Assembly: GCA_021234155.1 (NCBI GenBank)
Contig: JAJEKV010000184.1
Coordinates: 648,195-712,194, forward strand
Length of the DNA stretch: 64,000 bases
Direction: 5' to 3'
DNA from: Isoetes taiwanensis
Lineage: Eukaryota; Streptophyta; Lycopodiopsida; Isoetales; Isoetaceae
The position numbers and the translations under genes were made by a program. Shown here in pieces: positions 11,146-23,337 of this stretch; the first letter of the stretch is position 1; the number at the start of each line of letters is the position of its first letter. The notes below the pieces were generated by a model, which saw only the letters and a program-made list of their open reading frames with translations, did no database searches and was not told where the DNA came from.

Positions 11146-11946
11146 GGGATATGTAAGCAAGTTGGCATTGTGAATATATCATCCTTTACAAAGGCTATTG
11201 GAGCATGTGGAAGTATTGTTGAGGCAAATTCTGCCTTTACTAAGGTCCTACAAGCCACAATTTATACGTGGAGTGCCATTGTTTTGGCCAATGTGGACCT
11301 TGGACAGGCTGAGGCTGCAATTGAACTTTATTGCAGAATAAAACAATCAGATAGTGAGAATGACCAGCATATTTATGTTTCTGCCCTAAAAGCATGCTCT
11401 TCAGCGTCATATCTTTGCCAGGGAAGACTTGTGCATAATCAGATCATTTGCAGTTCAAGCATCTTAAAAGCGTGTGCCAGCATTAGGGCCATTGAAAGAG
11501 GTACATTCATGAGTATGTGATGGGATCCAAGTTTCAAGCTGCTGTTTTTAGTTTCAAGCTGCTGTTTTTGTGGGTAGCACATTGGTGGACATGTATGCAG
11601 CATGCAGAAGGCAGGAATAATGCCAGACACAGTAGTATTTGCCATTTTGAAAGCATTCAACAGCACTGGGGCCATGGATAGAGCAAGGCATATTCATGAG
11701 CAAATTATGAAGAAGGGTTTCCAGTTTGATGCAGCAGTAGCAAATGCTCTTGTGGACATGTATGCAAAATGTGGTTGCTTGGAAGAGGCACATGAACTCT
11801 TTCAGACATTGCCAATGCGGGATGTTGGATTGTGGAATACAATCATTTTTTGGTATGTCCAGCATGGTTACACCTTCCATGCTTTAGAATGCTTTGGGAA
11901 AATGCAGGACGAAAGATTGAGGCCAGATGCAATGTCCATGTTTTGA
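11146..11946 (+). pseudogene. PLS-type PPR protein fragment
   Basis: The first frame (to 11,520) includes SFTKAIGACGSIVEANSAF, TWSAIVLANVDLGQAEAAIE and VSALKACSSASYLCQGRLVH. The second, after a break near 11,520-11,600 that still encodes GSTLVDMYAAC, includes ALVDMYAKCGCLEEAHELF, PMRDVGLWNTIIFWYVQHGY and ALECFGKM. These are alternating long and short PPR repeats typical of organellar RNA-editing factors. It has no start, targeting peptide or E/DYW domain, and contains internal rearrangement and stops. It is the third gene source inside the 2.95-kb insertion. Confidence 0.8.
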
Positions 11947-12117
11947 AACCATTAGAAACAAGTACTTCTTTAACTATTTGGCATATTTTAAAATACTCTC
12001 TATAACTTGAGTGTGATTTGGCAAATTCTAAAATATTTTTTATAACTTGAGTACATGGTGCAGCACCTCAGTTTTTTTTCAATGCGTGTATCTTGTTTTC
12101 TTTGTCTGATTTTGTTA

Positions 12118-12528
12118 GGGCCCGAAGGGCCCAAATTTTTTTTTTTAACTACCAACATATAACTAACAGTAACATTATTAATATCTACAAACCATTGCAT
12201 CCAACACATTTAAATGAAAATCCCCCTAAAACCCCCTTTGGTTTGGGTGCATATTCACACGGGGGGATACGTAGGGCAGCGAGAGCCCCTAAAAATTTAC
12301 AATACATGTATAAAATTAACACCATTAAGTACATTCCCTCAAATCTTATAGTATTTTTCAAACCTCAATATACAGTATATAAAAACTTGTACAGGCATAC
12401 CCCACAAATGAGGATCTCTATATACGGTCCAGATCAAGGAATAAAGGGCAAATATGCCCATCCAACAGCTCTCGGTGCCCGGAGTAACCCCCCGTGTGAA
12501 TATGCACCCAAACCAAAGGGGGTTTTAG
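12118..12528. mobile_element. Fold-back module F2 (end of the 2.95-kb insertion)
   Basis: It begins with the hairpin GGGCCCGAAGGGCCC (12,118-12,132) followed by a T-run. Then comes an arm with CCCCCTTTGGTTTGGGTGCA, an interior with GTAGGGCAGCGAGAGCCCC, and the inverted arm ending GGGGGTTTTAG exactly where unit 2 resumes. Its orientation is opposite to F1a, so hairpin sides face each other across the captured fragments. Confidence 0.7.
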
Positions 12529-12631
12529 AATAAGTCTTTGAATATTTCATGAACGCAATGGATGACCATGATACTTTCCATGATAATGAGGTAAATATTA
12601 GTTAAACATTTGAATAGAAATGAGAAATAAC

Positions 12632-13513
12632 TTCAGAAAGCCTCCAGTTCGAACTGAAATCACTGCTCGGTTATAGTCGTGCCCGTAAGCCCAATACTCA
12701 AAAAAAGCTGTGACTAGCTCCCCAAGTGTTTCATTATTTTGTTTGCCATAATCTTTTAATGTTTCCACTTGATCATAATATGCACATGAGATATCGTTCA
12801 CCTTCACCTGGTAGGTTGCTTCCATTGCCTGAATGATTCTCATCATAAACCTCAAATGTCAATTTTTGATCAATAAAGCATAATTATTCATGTGACAAAG
12901 CTAAGATGCCACCAGAGGATACACATTATGGACAAAGGCATCTGCACAGAAATTGCCAAATTCTTGGCATTCCAGTATGATCAGATGCAAGTTGAGCTCG
13001 TGGCTATCTTCATCTGGCTCATTTTAGGCCTAGTCAAATCGATGTTATGGTTGGGGATCTGCCTCGAGTAAGGAGCCATATTGTTAAATGGCATAAATAT
13101 GCCAAAAAGAACAGGTGCGGGTTGTAACAGTCATGGGAAGGGAAGCACAGAAATACAAATTGACCTGTAGCCAAACTGGTCTAATGACCAACATTGGACT
13201 CTTTCCCCTGAATTCCCAATCTGGCAGCTTATTACTCCTACGGATTCTATCTGCCACTTCTTGTGAAAACCCTTCCAACTTTAAAATGCTGCTAATTTCC
13301 AAGTCACATGGGAGTTACCTGTAGACAAAGCAGAATTGGGGGCGTATGTTGCTGAAGGAAATGAATGCACATTAACACATACCTGCGCAATATATAATGA
13401 TGTTCATAATTGAAAAAACTTCTGATATCAACAACCAAACAAGATGTAAAAGGACATACGCGTAGCTAGATAAAGTTCCCCGATACGTCTCATTCACTTG
13501 GCGAGATTTTGCC
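12632..13513 (-). pseudogene. URT1-type uridylyltransferase, 3' exons in unit 1
   Basis: Three minus-strand exon blocks are present. Partial exon 2 (13,513-13,460) is cut by the duplication breakpoint and encodes [14 protein letters not shown]. Exon 3 (13,382-13,319) encodes VLMCIHFLQQHTPPILLCLQ. Exon 4 (12,828-12,632) encodes MEATYQVKVNDISCAYYDQV and FFEYWAYGHDYNRAVISVRTG. Together these are the end of the nucleotidyltransferase core and the start of the PAP-associated domain of URT1, which uridylates deadenylated mRNAs. Exon 4 is open here, unlike its unit 2 twin. Exon 3 carries an R-to-H change at QQR. The final exons are missing: F2 and the 2.95-kb insertion lie where they should follow. 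The exon 4 donor (GTTATT) is weak. Confidence 0.8.
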
Positions 13514-13699
13514 AAACCGGATGGATCTTTCATTCACGCGCCTTTAAAACGGCCAAAATTATAGAATAGAATAGAATAGAATAGAATAGAATAGGATCTT
13601 TACACTGTTATGCTGCTTATACAAAAGGATCTTTACATTGTTATGCTGCTTATACAAATACACATGTCAGAAGCAAAAAAACAAACAATACTTTCGCTA
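13514..13699. other. Junction spacer of the tandem duplication with (TATTC)n
   Basis: This 186-bp filler contains six to seven copies of the pentamer TAGAA (13,563-13,594; TTCTA on the other strand) and two copies of a 31-bp direct repeat starting GGATCTTTACA (13,594 and 13,627). The pentamer equals the 3' tail of the LINE at 63,687-63,710. Confidence 0.7.
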
Positions 13700-14281
13700 C
13701 CGAGCCGCTTCGTATGCTAGGCGCCGTAGAAAACCTCTTCAAGCACACAGCCAAGGTCTTAGAGCACTATGTTGAAGCAGCGCCAAAGGCGGAGGTGCCC
13801 ATAATCGGAGATAGCCGGACACGGAAGAAGAATGGAAAGAAAATTGTCATAGTAACACTTTTATATGGTGGCGTGGCGTCGATGACGTGGCAGAATGCCA
13901 ACTAATATATTTTTCCGTTATGCCAAAGTCCCCTTGGGCTTTTTTCAGGCCTATCAAGGTGGCCTCCGCACTCTGCACGTCGATCCCCTTTCCAGGCCAG
14001 AAAAAAGCCCAAGGGGACTTTCCCTTATACTAAAGTTACACGGACACATTAATTGCATGGAGATGAACTCTTCCCTTTCACAAATTATAGGAAAGAACCT
14101 GGAGGCCGACTCCTGTATAATGGTTCATGGCCGATAGTTAAAGTCAGGCCATTTTAATGTTCAAGTTTAGCATGTTCGGTACACTATTTATCACTGCATA
14201 CATAATGCATTGTATTTTTGTTTGAGAATCATTTGTGCCTAATATGTGTTTTTAATATTGTATAGGGGAATGGAAACTGGG

Positions 14282-14361
14282 ACAGCATTCCCAGTTTTCC
14301 GGTGGGGTCCCGCGACCGGCGGTAGCCGAGAGCGGGTCACCGGCAAACTGGGAATGCTGGA
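14282..14361. repeat. GC-rich hairpin present only in unit 2
   Basis: CAGCATTCCCAGTTTTCCGG (14,283 onward) pairs with CCGGCAAACTGGGAATGCTG (about 14,341-14,360) around a GC-rich loop. Unit 1 keeps only the flanking AACTGGGAATGCTGG at 5,401, so about 70 bp were gained or lost after duplication. Confidence 0.75.
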
Positions 14362-14378
14362 CCAGTTTTAATTCCCCT

Positions 14379-15064
14379 ACAAAATAGAAATGGGGGAGTC
14401 GTTTCAAGGGGAAAAACATAGTTTTACAAGGTCAGCAAGAGATTGCAGAGTTTCTGAGAGGCTTTTCAACAAGATTTAAGCAAGATTTTGCAGATGGAAA
14501 AGTTTTCTGAGCAAGATTTTGGAGATTTTCGGCTGAGCCTCTACTTCTGGCTTGCTATCTTACATGGCTTGCAGAGCAAACAACAATAGAAACAACAAGC
14601 TGCAAAGAACTGCAGAGCTCTAGAACTATTGAGCTCGCATCTGCTTGAAGAACTGATCGCAGAGCTCGAAGATCTTGCTTGCAAAGCTTGAAGAACTGAT
14701 CGCATCTGCTTGGAGAACTGCTCGAAGATCTTGCTTGCAAAGCTCGAAGAAGAACCGGTGCGAACTTCGCATGTGCGAACAACCATGAAGAGATCTTTTA
14801 GCAGAGATCGAAGTTCACATTTAGCAGAGAACAACCCTGAACGCGTTTGCAGAGATCTTTTAGCAGAGATCGAAGAACAACCCTGAAAAAAAATGCGGCA
14901 AAGAACCCTAAGCAAAACCCTAAGCGCAACCCTAGAAAATAACCTGCCCAGCCGGTTACGCGGAATGGGTCCACCCGACTTCCATTCCGCGTTGTAGAGA
15001 AGTGCCACGTGGCATCACCAGATTGCACGCCAGCAAGATTTAGACGACCCCATTTCTATTTTGT
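14379..15064. mobile_element. MITE-like element E, copy in unit 2
   Basis: This is the duplicate of 5,435-6,097, with the same inverted ends (ACAAAATAGAAATGGGG). It is about 23 bp longer because of an extra GAAGAGATCTTTTAGCAGAG block near 14,785. It adds no coding potential beyond the internal repeats. Confidence 0.65.
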
Positions 15065-15836
15065 CAACATTAGGCCACGTGAAATTGTAGGTATAATGGA
15101 TATAGTGGTTCCTTCAGGCACAACAATATGCGAATGTTAGACGTTGGTTTGAATTACTAACTGTTGTTCTTAGCAATTCTAAATTGAATTCGATTCAAGC
15201 ATCTTGCAATCAACATGGGCAGGTCGGAGGGTTCAATGATAATTGTACATGAGGAACCTATTGCACCTAAGGCAATGGATGATACACTCTCCTCCTTTCC
15301 GTTTCTTCCCTACCTCCATTTCCTACCTCTTTCCAATTATTTGTTCTTTTTTTATCTCTCTTTATCAGTTGTGTCTGCCCAGAAGCATAATCTCAAAAGG
15401 CTTATTTCCTATTTCAGGCTTGAGGCCAGTTCTGATAGCCTTGTTCCTTCTTTTTTGTGTTTGGTACTTACGACTCTGGCCTTCAACAGAATCCCCTCTG
15501 GTGGTTGTTCGTTGTTCAAAGTAGGAGCTCTATACCCTCCTAGATCTTTCATATGTCTGCCCATATGCCTTACATTCATTGGAGACGGGGTTCTTGTATT
15601 TGCTCTTCATTTTGCGCCTCCTTGGATTTGGATTAGAATAGAATGAAGGGGAAGACAGGCTAAAATCAGGCTTCTGACAAAGCGCCATATCTTTCTTTTT
15701 CTTTTGTCATAAAACGCTGCCCTTGCACTGGATATGGTAGGGGATTTCTCTGCTTAAGACCCTAATGCGATTTTAGTTACAGTGTGCATTACTCTGTCCC
15801 GTTACAGATGGTTCCTTGCCTTCTATGGTTTTCTTA

Positions 15837-16229
15837 GGGCCAGATTCGACATGCGGCAGCGGCAATTCTCTCTGATATCTCAACTTCCGGCTCCCTTTTT
15901 TTAGGGCAACAACTCCCTGATTCCATTGCGACAGTGGCAGTTTGAAGCCAATTCAAAATATAAACGTTTAAGATCTAATTTTTTAAGGAATTTACGGCAA
16001 GATTTGCCTGGCACTTGATTCAAGTTTTAACAGCCAGGGGATCACCCCTGTCACTTAAGCGAGTGTTTTGCAGTTAAAGCGGCAGTGTTTTTGGTTTTAG
16101 GAGGAGTGTTTTGCTAATTGCTAAATGTTGCAATGGAATCAGAAGACAAATGGTAGTTACTACGTGCCATCCTAAAATTGGTTGACGCAGAACTGACACA
16201 CATATAATTTCCACAGTCGAATCTGGCCC
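15837..16229. mobile_element. PIF/Harbinger-type (Tourist-like) MITE, 393 bp
   Basis: Terminal inverted repeats are GGGCCAGATTCGAC at the left and its complement ending GTCGAATCTGGCCC at the right. The element is flanked by TTA (15,834-15,836 and 16,230-16,232). Unit 1 has a single TTA at 6,918-6,920 with no insert, a perfect empty site. The 3-bp TTA target duplication and GGGCC-type ends are the PIF/Harbinger signature. There is no open frame of note. Confidence 0.9.
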
Positions 16230-17802
16230 TTAGGTTTTAAATACATGAGAAAGTATGAGGACGATTTATCAGGCTCGGAGTTCTTGGGTTTTACAATTCT
16301 TGGTTTGAAGTGCAGAAGTGCTTCTTGAAGCTCATTGTGGCGCATCTTGCAAGCAAATCCGGTTCTTCTAATCCTTTGCTGAAGCTTGAGCAAATTTGAG
16401 GTTACATGTCTTTGTGAATTTTAATTTTCTTTATCAATGGCATGCCAGCAAAGCTCAGAACTCAGGTATTTTCTCTATTGATCTCATGTTATTAGTATGC
16501 ATGGAGACCATCGTTCCTCAAGGACAGGATAACTCAATTTTGAGATGAAGATTTGGAAGACCAGATAATCTCCATTTTAATATGGATATGGCTTTCTCAT
16601 ATCTAGTTCGATTTTATCTTGCATTTGGGTCGCTGAAGCTGATGGGCATTGCATGTAAAGAGGAAATATCATAAAGAAGAACATGAGGTAAAGAAGTTAA
16701 GAGAAAGGCATAAAGGATTTATGATATTTTGTTCAATGGAGTGCCTCCAAGCTTTATAATGTAAGATCACAATCATGGTCATCCTTGTTTGCACAGATTC
16801 AAAGAAAGGTTCAAGTTGCTTTGAAACTCCTACTGATTTTTTCTTGCTCAAGTTTTAGCTCTTAACTTTTTTGTTTGTTTCTTGACATGTTCCTGCATAT
16901 GCCTTATAAGATCCGTGGTTTTTGGAAGCAACAATATTGCTCTGATTTCATATATTTTCTAAAGCAAATTAACAATATCATCCACGGGTGCTCTTTTGGA
17001 ATCTGCAATTATTTGTTATAAATACGACTTTCGACTACAGATGTGCATGTTGACACTCTATTCCATTGTCTCTTTCCAATTCCTAAAACATTTGACATGC
17101 TTGTTTTGTTTTCAATAACAAAAATCTTCAATTTCGAGGATAGCCACTAGAATTATGCAGTTTGATTAATGATGTGCAAATATATTTCAGCTGCTTGCTA
17201 AAAATTAATGGTTATGATCTACAAAATGCAGCTCACTATTCTATTCTATTCTTTCCCTTCTTATCTACCCACTTCAAGTTCCAAAAGAAGAGAGAAAATG
17301 AATAACCGTTTTTTTTCCTTGCTAAATGTTTGATTTAAATATTTCAAAGAATGAGAAGTTCATGAAAACTATAGGTTATTCGTTGATGCTTTTGATCACT
17401 CATAGAAACCACATGTGCCATCTTTCCACACTGCATGGAAAATAGGAAAAATATTGTGCACATGCCAATGCAAATCTTTACTGTAGGTTGTTGGCCTGAT
17501 TGTGTTGGAAATATGAATGTGCATGATTATTCGGATATTATTGATAAATTTGGATCAACAGCCTTATATTTATAAGGTTCTTTTTGTTGAATGTGATGAG
17601 GCTATATTGAGATGGAACTTACAATTCTTTTTTATTAACAAATGTGTTATCAGGATCTTCAATGTTGGATAAAAATCACAAGCCATCGAATGCGATTTCA
17701 TCCCAAAAAGGAGGTTAAGCCCATACTTTGTCTCTGGTTGGACAATGTTTTTTCTGTAAGTCTAAGTAAATATAAGTCAGCTGGAAGGTTATGGATATAA
17801 CC

Positions 17803-18073
17803 AATGGCCATTCTTCAAGGAGGAACTTTTCGGGGATAACCAAACCCCGCATTATTTTGGCTATCAAATTATTTTGGCTAGTGGTACTACTGCGGCTATC
17901 AAATTTGAGATTCTTGCTGGAAGTTTATCTGATTGGGCAAAGGTGAAGACAGTTGCTACAGAATCTGCTTTACACTTCATTGATAAGAAAGCTCTTTTGT
18001 TTGTTGTTCCCTTGTATCAGATGAAACAGAATGGTCAAGCTGGAAAAAGCTAAGGGACGATGTCCTGCACATT
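17803..18073 (+). pseudogene. Phosphopantothenoylcysteine decarboxylase (HAL3) exon, unit 2
   Basis: This copy shares the 17-bp frameshifting insertion of the unit 1 copy. It also has its own one-base deletion (GTATACAG became GTATCAG near 18,018), which breaks YTDETEWSSW, plus substitutions at the KKALPAVV segment. Being more damaged than unit 1 is consistent with neutral decay after duplication. Confidence 0.8.
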
Positions 18074-18093
18074 GCGTTGTATTTCCTAGATTG

Positions 18094-18589
18094 TTTTTTT
18101 TTATTATAACAACCAACACATAACCACCATTAACATTAATTAACACAACCATTACATCCAACACTTTTAAATAAAAACCCTCTTGAAACCCCCTTTGGTT
18201 TGGGTGCATATTCACACGGGGGTGACTTGAACAACTGAGTCGTTAGATAGGCATATTCACCTCTTATTCCTTAATCTACACCGTACACAAAGTTCCTCGT
18301 TTGTGGGGTATGGATGTATGGAATTTGCTATACTGTATAACAAGATTTATAAAATACTATAAGATTTGAGGTAATATACTATATGGTGTTGATTTTGTAC
18401 GTGCAAAAGATAATTATAGGGGCTCTCGCTGCCCTACGTCACCCCCGTGTGAATATGCACCCAAACCAAAGGGGGTTTCAAGGGGGTTTTTATTTAAAAG
18501 TGTTGGATGTAATGGTTGTGTTAATTAATGTTAATGGTGGTTATGTGTTGCTTGTTATAATAAAAAAAATTTTTGGGCCCTTCGGGCCC
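18094..18589. mobile_element. Fold-back module F1b (unit 2)
   Basis: This is the duplicate of F1a, with the same long inverted arms and the hairpin GGGCCCTTCGGGCCC at 18,575-18,589. URT1 exon 4 begins about 120 bp beyond the hairpin, with no trace of the final URT1 exons between. Confidence 0.75.
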
Positions 18590-21500
18590 TAACAAAGCAT
18601 GACATAATAAGTCTTTGAATATTTCATGAACGCAATGGATGACCATGATACTTTCCATGATAATGAGGTAAATATATGTTAAGCATTTAAACAGAAATGA
18701 GAAATAACTTCAGAAAGCCTCCAGTTCGAACTGAAATCACTGCTCGGTTATAGTCGTGCCCGTAAGCCCAATACTAAAAAAAAGCTGTGACTAGCTCCCC
18801 AAGTGTTTCATTATTTTGTTTGCCATAATCTTTTAATGTTTCCACTTGATCATAATATGCACATGAGATATCGTTCACCTTCACCTGGTAGGTTGCTTCC
18901 ATTGCCTGAATGATTCTCATCATAAACCTCAAATGTCAATTTTTGATCAATAAAGCATAATTATTCATGTGACGAAGCTAAGATGCCATCAGAGGATACA
19001 CATTATGGACAAAGGCATCTGCACAGAAATTGCCAAATTCTTGGCATTCCAGTATGATCAGATGCAAGTTGAGCTCGTGGCTATCTTCATCTGGCTCATT
19101 TTAGGCCTAGTCGTAACTGATGTTATGGTTGGGGATCTGCCTCGAGTAAGGAGCCATATTGTTAAATGGCATAAATATGCCAAAAAGAACAGGTGCGGGT
19201 TGTAACAGTCATGGGAAGGGAAGCACAGAAATACAAATTGACCTGCAGCCAAACTGGTCTAATGACCAACATTGGACTCTTTCCCCTGAATTCCCAATCT
19301 GGCAGCTTATTACTCCTACGGACTTCTTGTGAAAACCCTTCCAACTTTAAAATACTGCTAATTTCCAAGTCACATGGGAGTTACCTGTAGACAAAGCAGA
19401 ATTGGGGGCGTACGTTGCTGAAGGAAATGAATGCACATTAACACATACCTGCGCAATATATAATGACTAGAAAAAGTGCCATGCGTTGCTAGGCTTTTCG
19501 ATAGGCATAAGTTCAAAGTAAAGATACTATAAATGGAGAAGTATGGTGCTGCGTACAATCAAGCCATACTCATCACATACATTATGTTCTAAAGTGTCTG
19601 CATCTCGGATCAAGGATGGAGCTGCAAATAACCATTTCTTACTCGCCATTTGAATCAAGATATAGTGATGTTTTAATCAGAAAGAGAGTTGAAAAAACAA
19701 ATAGGCTGCATTGCTATAAATAGATTCACAAATAAATAGAGCAGAATGATTACATTTGATGCAAATAAATAGTCCCAATTTTATCTTTGTATCATAACAA
19801 AGCCTACCCAGCAAAATCTTTTAGCATAAACTTAGTACATCTAAGGCTTCTTGCCAGTTTTTCTTTTTTTCCTGAGCTGCTGTCAGGAATACATTTCTTC
19901 CAAGGCTGATGCATCTAAAGCTCAGTATCTTGTGAAACCCATGGTATTGCATCCTACAACAAAAAGGCAAAGTGGTTCGTTGCTTTTTATTCTTTAAAAG
20001 CTTACTATATGAAAAAGAATTTTGCCTCAATTAAACATAAAAATTGGCACCATATTATGAGCAAAACCAAATGAGAATAATCTTGGTTCAATCTCCCTAA
20101 AAATGTCTAGAACTACACGAGTTGTGGTTGTGCATGCATGTTGACATTAAATAGCCTGCATTGTGTTCTGTTTAATTCATCCGAAGCTACCTTGGTTCCC
20201 CACCTACACCTATGATTTTGTATTACCCAAAATCTAGCACCTTTGACATCAAATGTCACATAATAGCACTTCAAACAATTTTGTTCACATCTTTGCACTT
20301 GTATGTAATATTCCAATACAAAATCTATTTAATGATCTAAAGCAGGTCATCCAAATAAAATAGATTTGATACTATGGAAGGCACAAAAGTTTATCATCAA
20401 TATATCATAAATGTGTGGCAAATCTTAGAATTCAACAAACGTAATTCTGAAAGACACCAACTTCTTTAAATAAAAAGAAGACATAAAACAACTTTCCGAG
20501 AAGGTTCTCTCATCTTTGGAGCCCATGCTTATCCCTTTTACTTCAACGATCCTGTATCTCTATGAACTTAGCTTTCCATATGCCCCTAGCCACTGCATTT
20601 TTTACAGCTTCTATTTTCCTGGACATTTCTTGCATGGGTCCAATCTTGGCATATAAATGCTGAGCTGTTTTATTTTATGAAGGAATAAATAAACAGCATG
20701 TTAAACAACAATTCCAATGATAAAAGCTAGAGAAATTATTGCTAGCTTTTTGTGTAAGTGTTATTCTGCATAATTATATGCACATTCCTTCTTGGCTTGC
20801 ATCTCCACTTCCCATGGGTTGATGAGCATATAGAAATATCTTCTACCTATATGGGCAGACTCTCTACCAATTTCTTATTTATATTGCTAGGTTCAAAATA
20901 CTTGTTGCACAGCATATCATTTTTGGCATTAACTGGCTGGAATGATGGGCAAACATTTGCCTGCTCATTTCATTCATGTTATTCATCTCTAGAAGTCAGG
21001 GCCTTGTCAAAATACTATGTGATTCCTAGGGTGGGCTACATTCTTGTTGAAGGACAATAGTTCATTTCAACAAAGTAATGTCTATAGTCCAAACAAAATA
21101 TGCAACTCATAAGAACATTGACATGAAAACAACTCACCTTCAACTGAACTGTGCAGACCAGATATTGTTTATGATATGCTGTTGCCGCTCCTGAAAGTTA
21201 TATGGTTACGCTCAAAGAAGATTGCCCCGAAATATCCTTCCTTTCTTCAAGCCTTCACACATCGTTTTCCCATGTCAAAAGATGCTAGGGTCTTCTGAAG
21301 CATTCAGGACATATATCATAGGCTATAACCCAGTACATTGGTATTTTACAGTAAGAGAACTTCACTTCAGCACACAAACTATGCATTCCGCTTCCAAGGG
21401 CTGCTTTGAATAGCATGTAATTGTGAGGGAACTGTCCATGTTTCCATTCTAAGTTCAACAACTTCCCATCTCGGACACTGTCCCTGTTTGGCACAATATA

Positions 21501-22489
21501 AATTAGCTGCTTCATACATTTGACATCACTAAGTGCCTTTCTTTTCCTATTGTCTTTCTTTTCCTAAACTTCTCGATCCTTTTAAACATAGACCTCTTTC
21601 TTCCAAAAAATCTGTCTGGAAACTGCACATGCATACTATAACTATTGTAAAAGCAAGCACTGCATAGAATGTGACAAAATAGTCTACAAGGGTGCACTTT
21701 TTCTAAAAGGGGCCTAAATCAATGTATAAGCTCTATAGATTGAGTAGTAAGTGATATAAACCTTTGTTGTAAAGTCCCACAGTTATGTATTGGTAATAAT
21801 CCCTCCAGTCTAAACGTAGTTTTGTTGCTGCTGACAGCTGACCTGAGGTTAGTTACAAAAGATGCATCCATGATCGCGTTTCCTGGCAAGAAATTCTTTA
21901 CACGCATCGATGTTGTACTCTCTCCTGTCCTCATATTTGAATCAAAGTGCCCATTTAACTACTGCACAGAATAGAAGTAATAAGCAACTAAGCAAATAAG
22001 GTAAATTGGAGCACTTCAGAACTACATTCATTCATAGGTTTTACAAATGAGCGATGACAAGAAAGAACCGGATGTGCAGAAGAACAGGAACATCAACAGC
22101 CTGAAGCTAACTTCTGGGATCGAATGATGATATCATATAAGTATTGTTCCTTTCCCACCAATCTGCAGCCTAGACATGCCGAGAAACAAACTAATAACAT
22201 GACCAGGCCATAAGACCTTAGACACAACATTATTCTATGCAGCTGCAGTGCTTTACAAGGATGACAAAAATAATGGACCATCAAATTGTCTTTGCGTAAT
22301 GGCTTCCCAAATGTTGGGGACTCATAATTGGAAACAAAGAGATGTTGCAGTCCTAATCTCTACAGACTCCTAGGCACTCAACACTGGAACATTTTTAGGC
22401 AAAAATCTGCCGACGGGTTCAACAAAATCGACAATACCCAATTGAAAATTTTATCTGGGTTTAACATTTAGACAAAAACAGAGGCTTTA

Positions 22490-22651
22490 CCATAGTATGG
22501 CAGGACATGATCGGCAATAAAATCTTCAATCTGCTGAACACAACGGCCGGAAGCAATATAATCTGCATAGGTAAGAATTCGAGAATCAAAAGGAGTATGA
22601 AGCTGAACATCCGAGCCAACAATTTGAGATCGGAGCCAAGAAAAACGACAT
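22490..22651 (-). pseudogene. Class-V aminotransferase / cysteine desulfurase-like fragment
   Basis: The reading includes CRFSWLRSQIVGSDVQ, TPFDSRILTYADYIASG and DFIADHVLPYYG. It matches the N-terminal part of a family of PLP-dependent class V aminotransferase-like plant proteins that have WLRSQI...LTYADHTASGR. The PLP lysine region is not present. The piece lies inside the Helitron, next to PPR fragments in the same orientation, so it was probably captured. Confidence 0.6.
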
Positions 22652-22689
22652 TCTTCATCACAATCTTCTGGATTTTTTTCCTCTTTAAA

Positions 22690-23337
22690 AACCAATTCCG
22701 TGCATTATCTGAACAAGTTCAAGAGCTTCCTTATCATACCCATTTTGAACATGTCCTGAAATTATGGCAGTCAAGGAGACAACATTCGGTTTTAAGATTC
22801 CATTAAGGCTTCCAATTCATCATCCAGACATGCACAATTACCATTCTCGTTAAGACTTCCAATGCGTCATCCAGACATGCATTATCTGGTATTTCTATAA
22901 ATAGTTTCCAAGCACCATGCAACATACCTCTATGGCCATAAGCAGCAAGCAAAATGTTCCAGAAGTATATGTTCCTATTGAATATAATGTCAAACATATC
23001 TTGCATCACAAACATCTCTGCGTTTACCATACATGAGCAAGAGGAGATTTTGCAAGAATCTAAAATCATTTTTAATTCCGCAATGTAAGATGTGGGAATG
23101 TATCAACTTGCCTTCTGGAAGAGTTTCTGTATAAGAATTGATTTAGAAGAGAAGCATAGCTAAGCGGTGTAATCTTAAATCCTCATGCTCAGACTCCTTG
23201 CTTACCTTTGAGCTTCCGTGTGAAGAAAACAATCTGCTACTCCAAATATTGCCGTCAGCATGGAAGGGAGAGGAAATCCATATGCAACATTTGAGACTCC
23301 ATTTCTGCCAGCATCTCCGAAACTCAAACCAGTGCAT
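22690..23337 (-). pseudogene. PPR protein fragments inside the Helitron
   Basis: In descending coordinates, shifted minus-strand frames read an N-terminal stretch with LFSSHGSSKVSKESEHEDL (23,143-23,337). Then come MFDIIFNRNIYFWNILLAAY (about 22,940-23,000) and NVVSLTAIISGHVQNGYDKE then ALELVQIM (about 22,720-22,790). The last two are clear PPR repeats of the PLS class. Frames differ and stops intervene, so it is non-functional. It is the second captured gene in the Helitron. Confidence 0.65.

Larger units (their letters stand above)
9583..12528 (-). mobile_element. 2.95-kb gene-fragment-carrying insertion, unit 1 only
   Basis: Unit 2 reads straight through this point (GACATAAT then AAGTCTTTG), so the limits are visible. 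The insert starts ATGTAGCAAAATAAC and ends GGGGGTTTTAG, with AAT on both sides. Its left end is the T terminus shared with 24,812 and 47,748. Its right end is the outer arm of module F2. Between them are fragments of SSU72, sucrose synthase and a PPR gene. No transposase is present, so it is non-autonomous. TC/CTRR Helitron ends are absent. A deletion from unit 2 is possible, but both limits coincide with repeated termini, favouring insertion. Orientation is arbitrary, taken from the T end. Confidence 0.7.
4827..13513. repeat. Tandem segmental duplication, unit 1
   Basis: Unit 1 matches unit 2 (13,700-23,841) nearly base for base from CCGAGCCGCTTCG at the left to GGCGAGATTTTGCC at the right. 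The exceptions are large indels. Unit 1 alone has a 319-bp insertion (about 7,070-7,388) and a 2,946-bp insertion (9,583-12,528). Unit 2 alone has a 393-bp MITE, a 4,262-bp Helitron, a hairpin of about 70 bp and a 25-bp block. Without the large insertions both units are about 5.4 kb. The right breakpoint cuts through URT1 exon 2; a 186-bp spacer (13,514-13,699) joins the units. Confidence 0.95.

Noticed and set aside
9583-12528. Interpretation of the 2.95-kb insertion as a classical Helitron
   Set aside because: No 5' TC with A^T insertion and no hairpin plus CTRR at either limit; the boundaries coincide with terminus T and the F2 arm instead.
13084-13302. Minus-strand frame beginning MEISSILKLEGFSQEV between URT1 exons 3 and 4, also in unit 2
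   Set aside because: It lies within the URT1 intron, matches nothing I know, and its open state is shared only because the units are recent duplicates.
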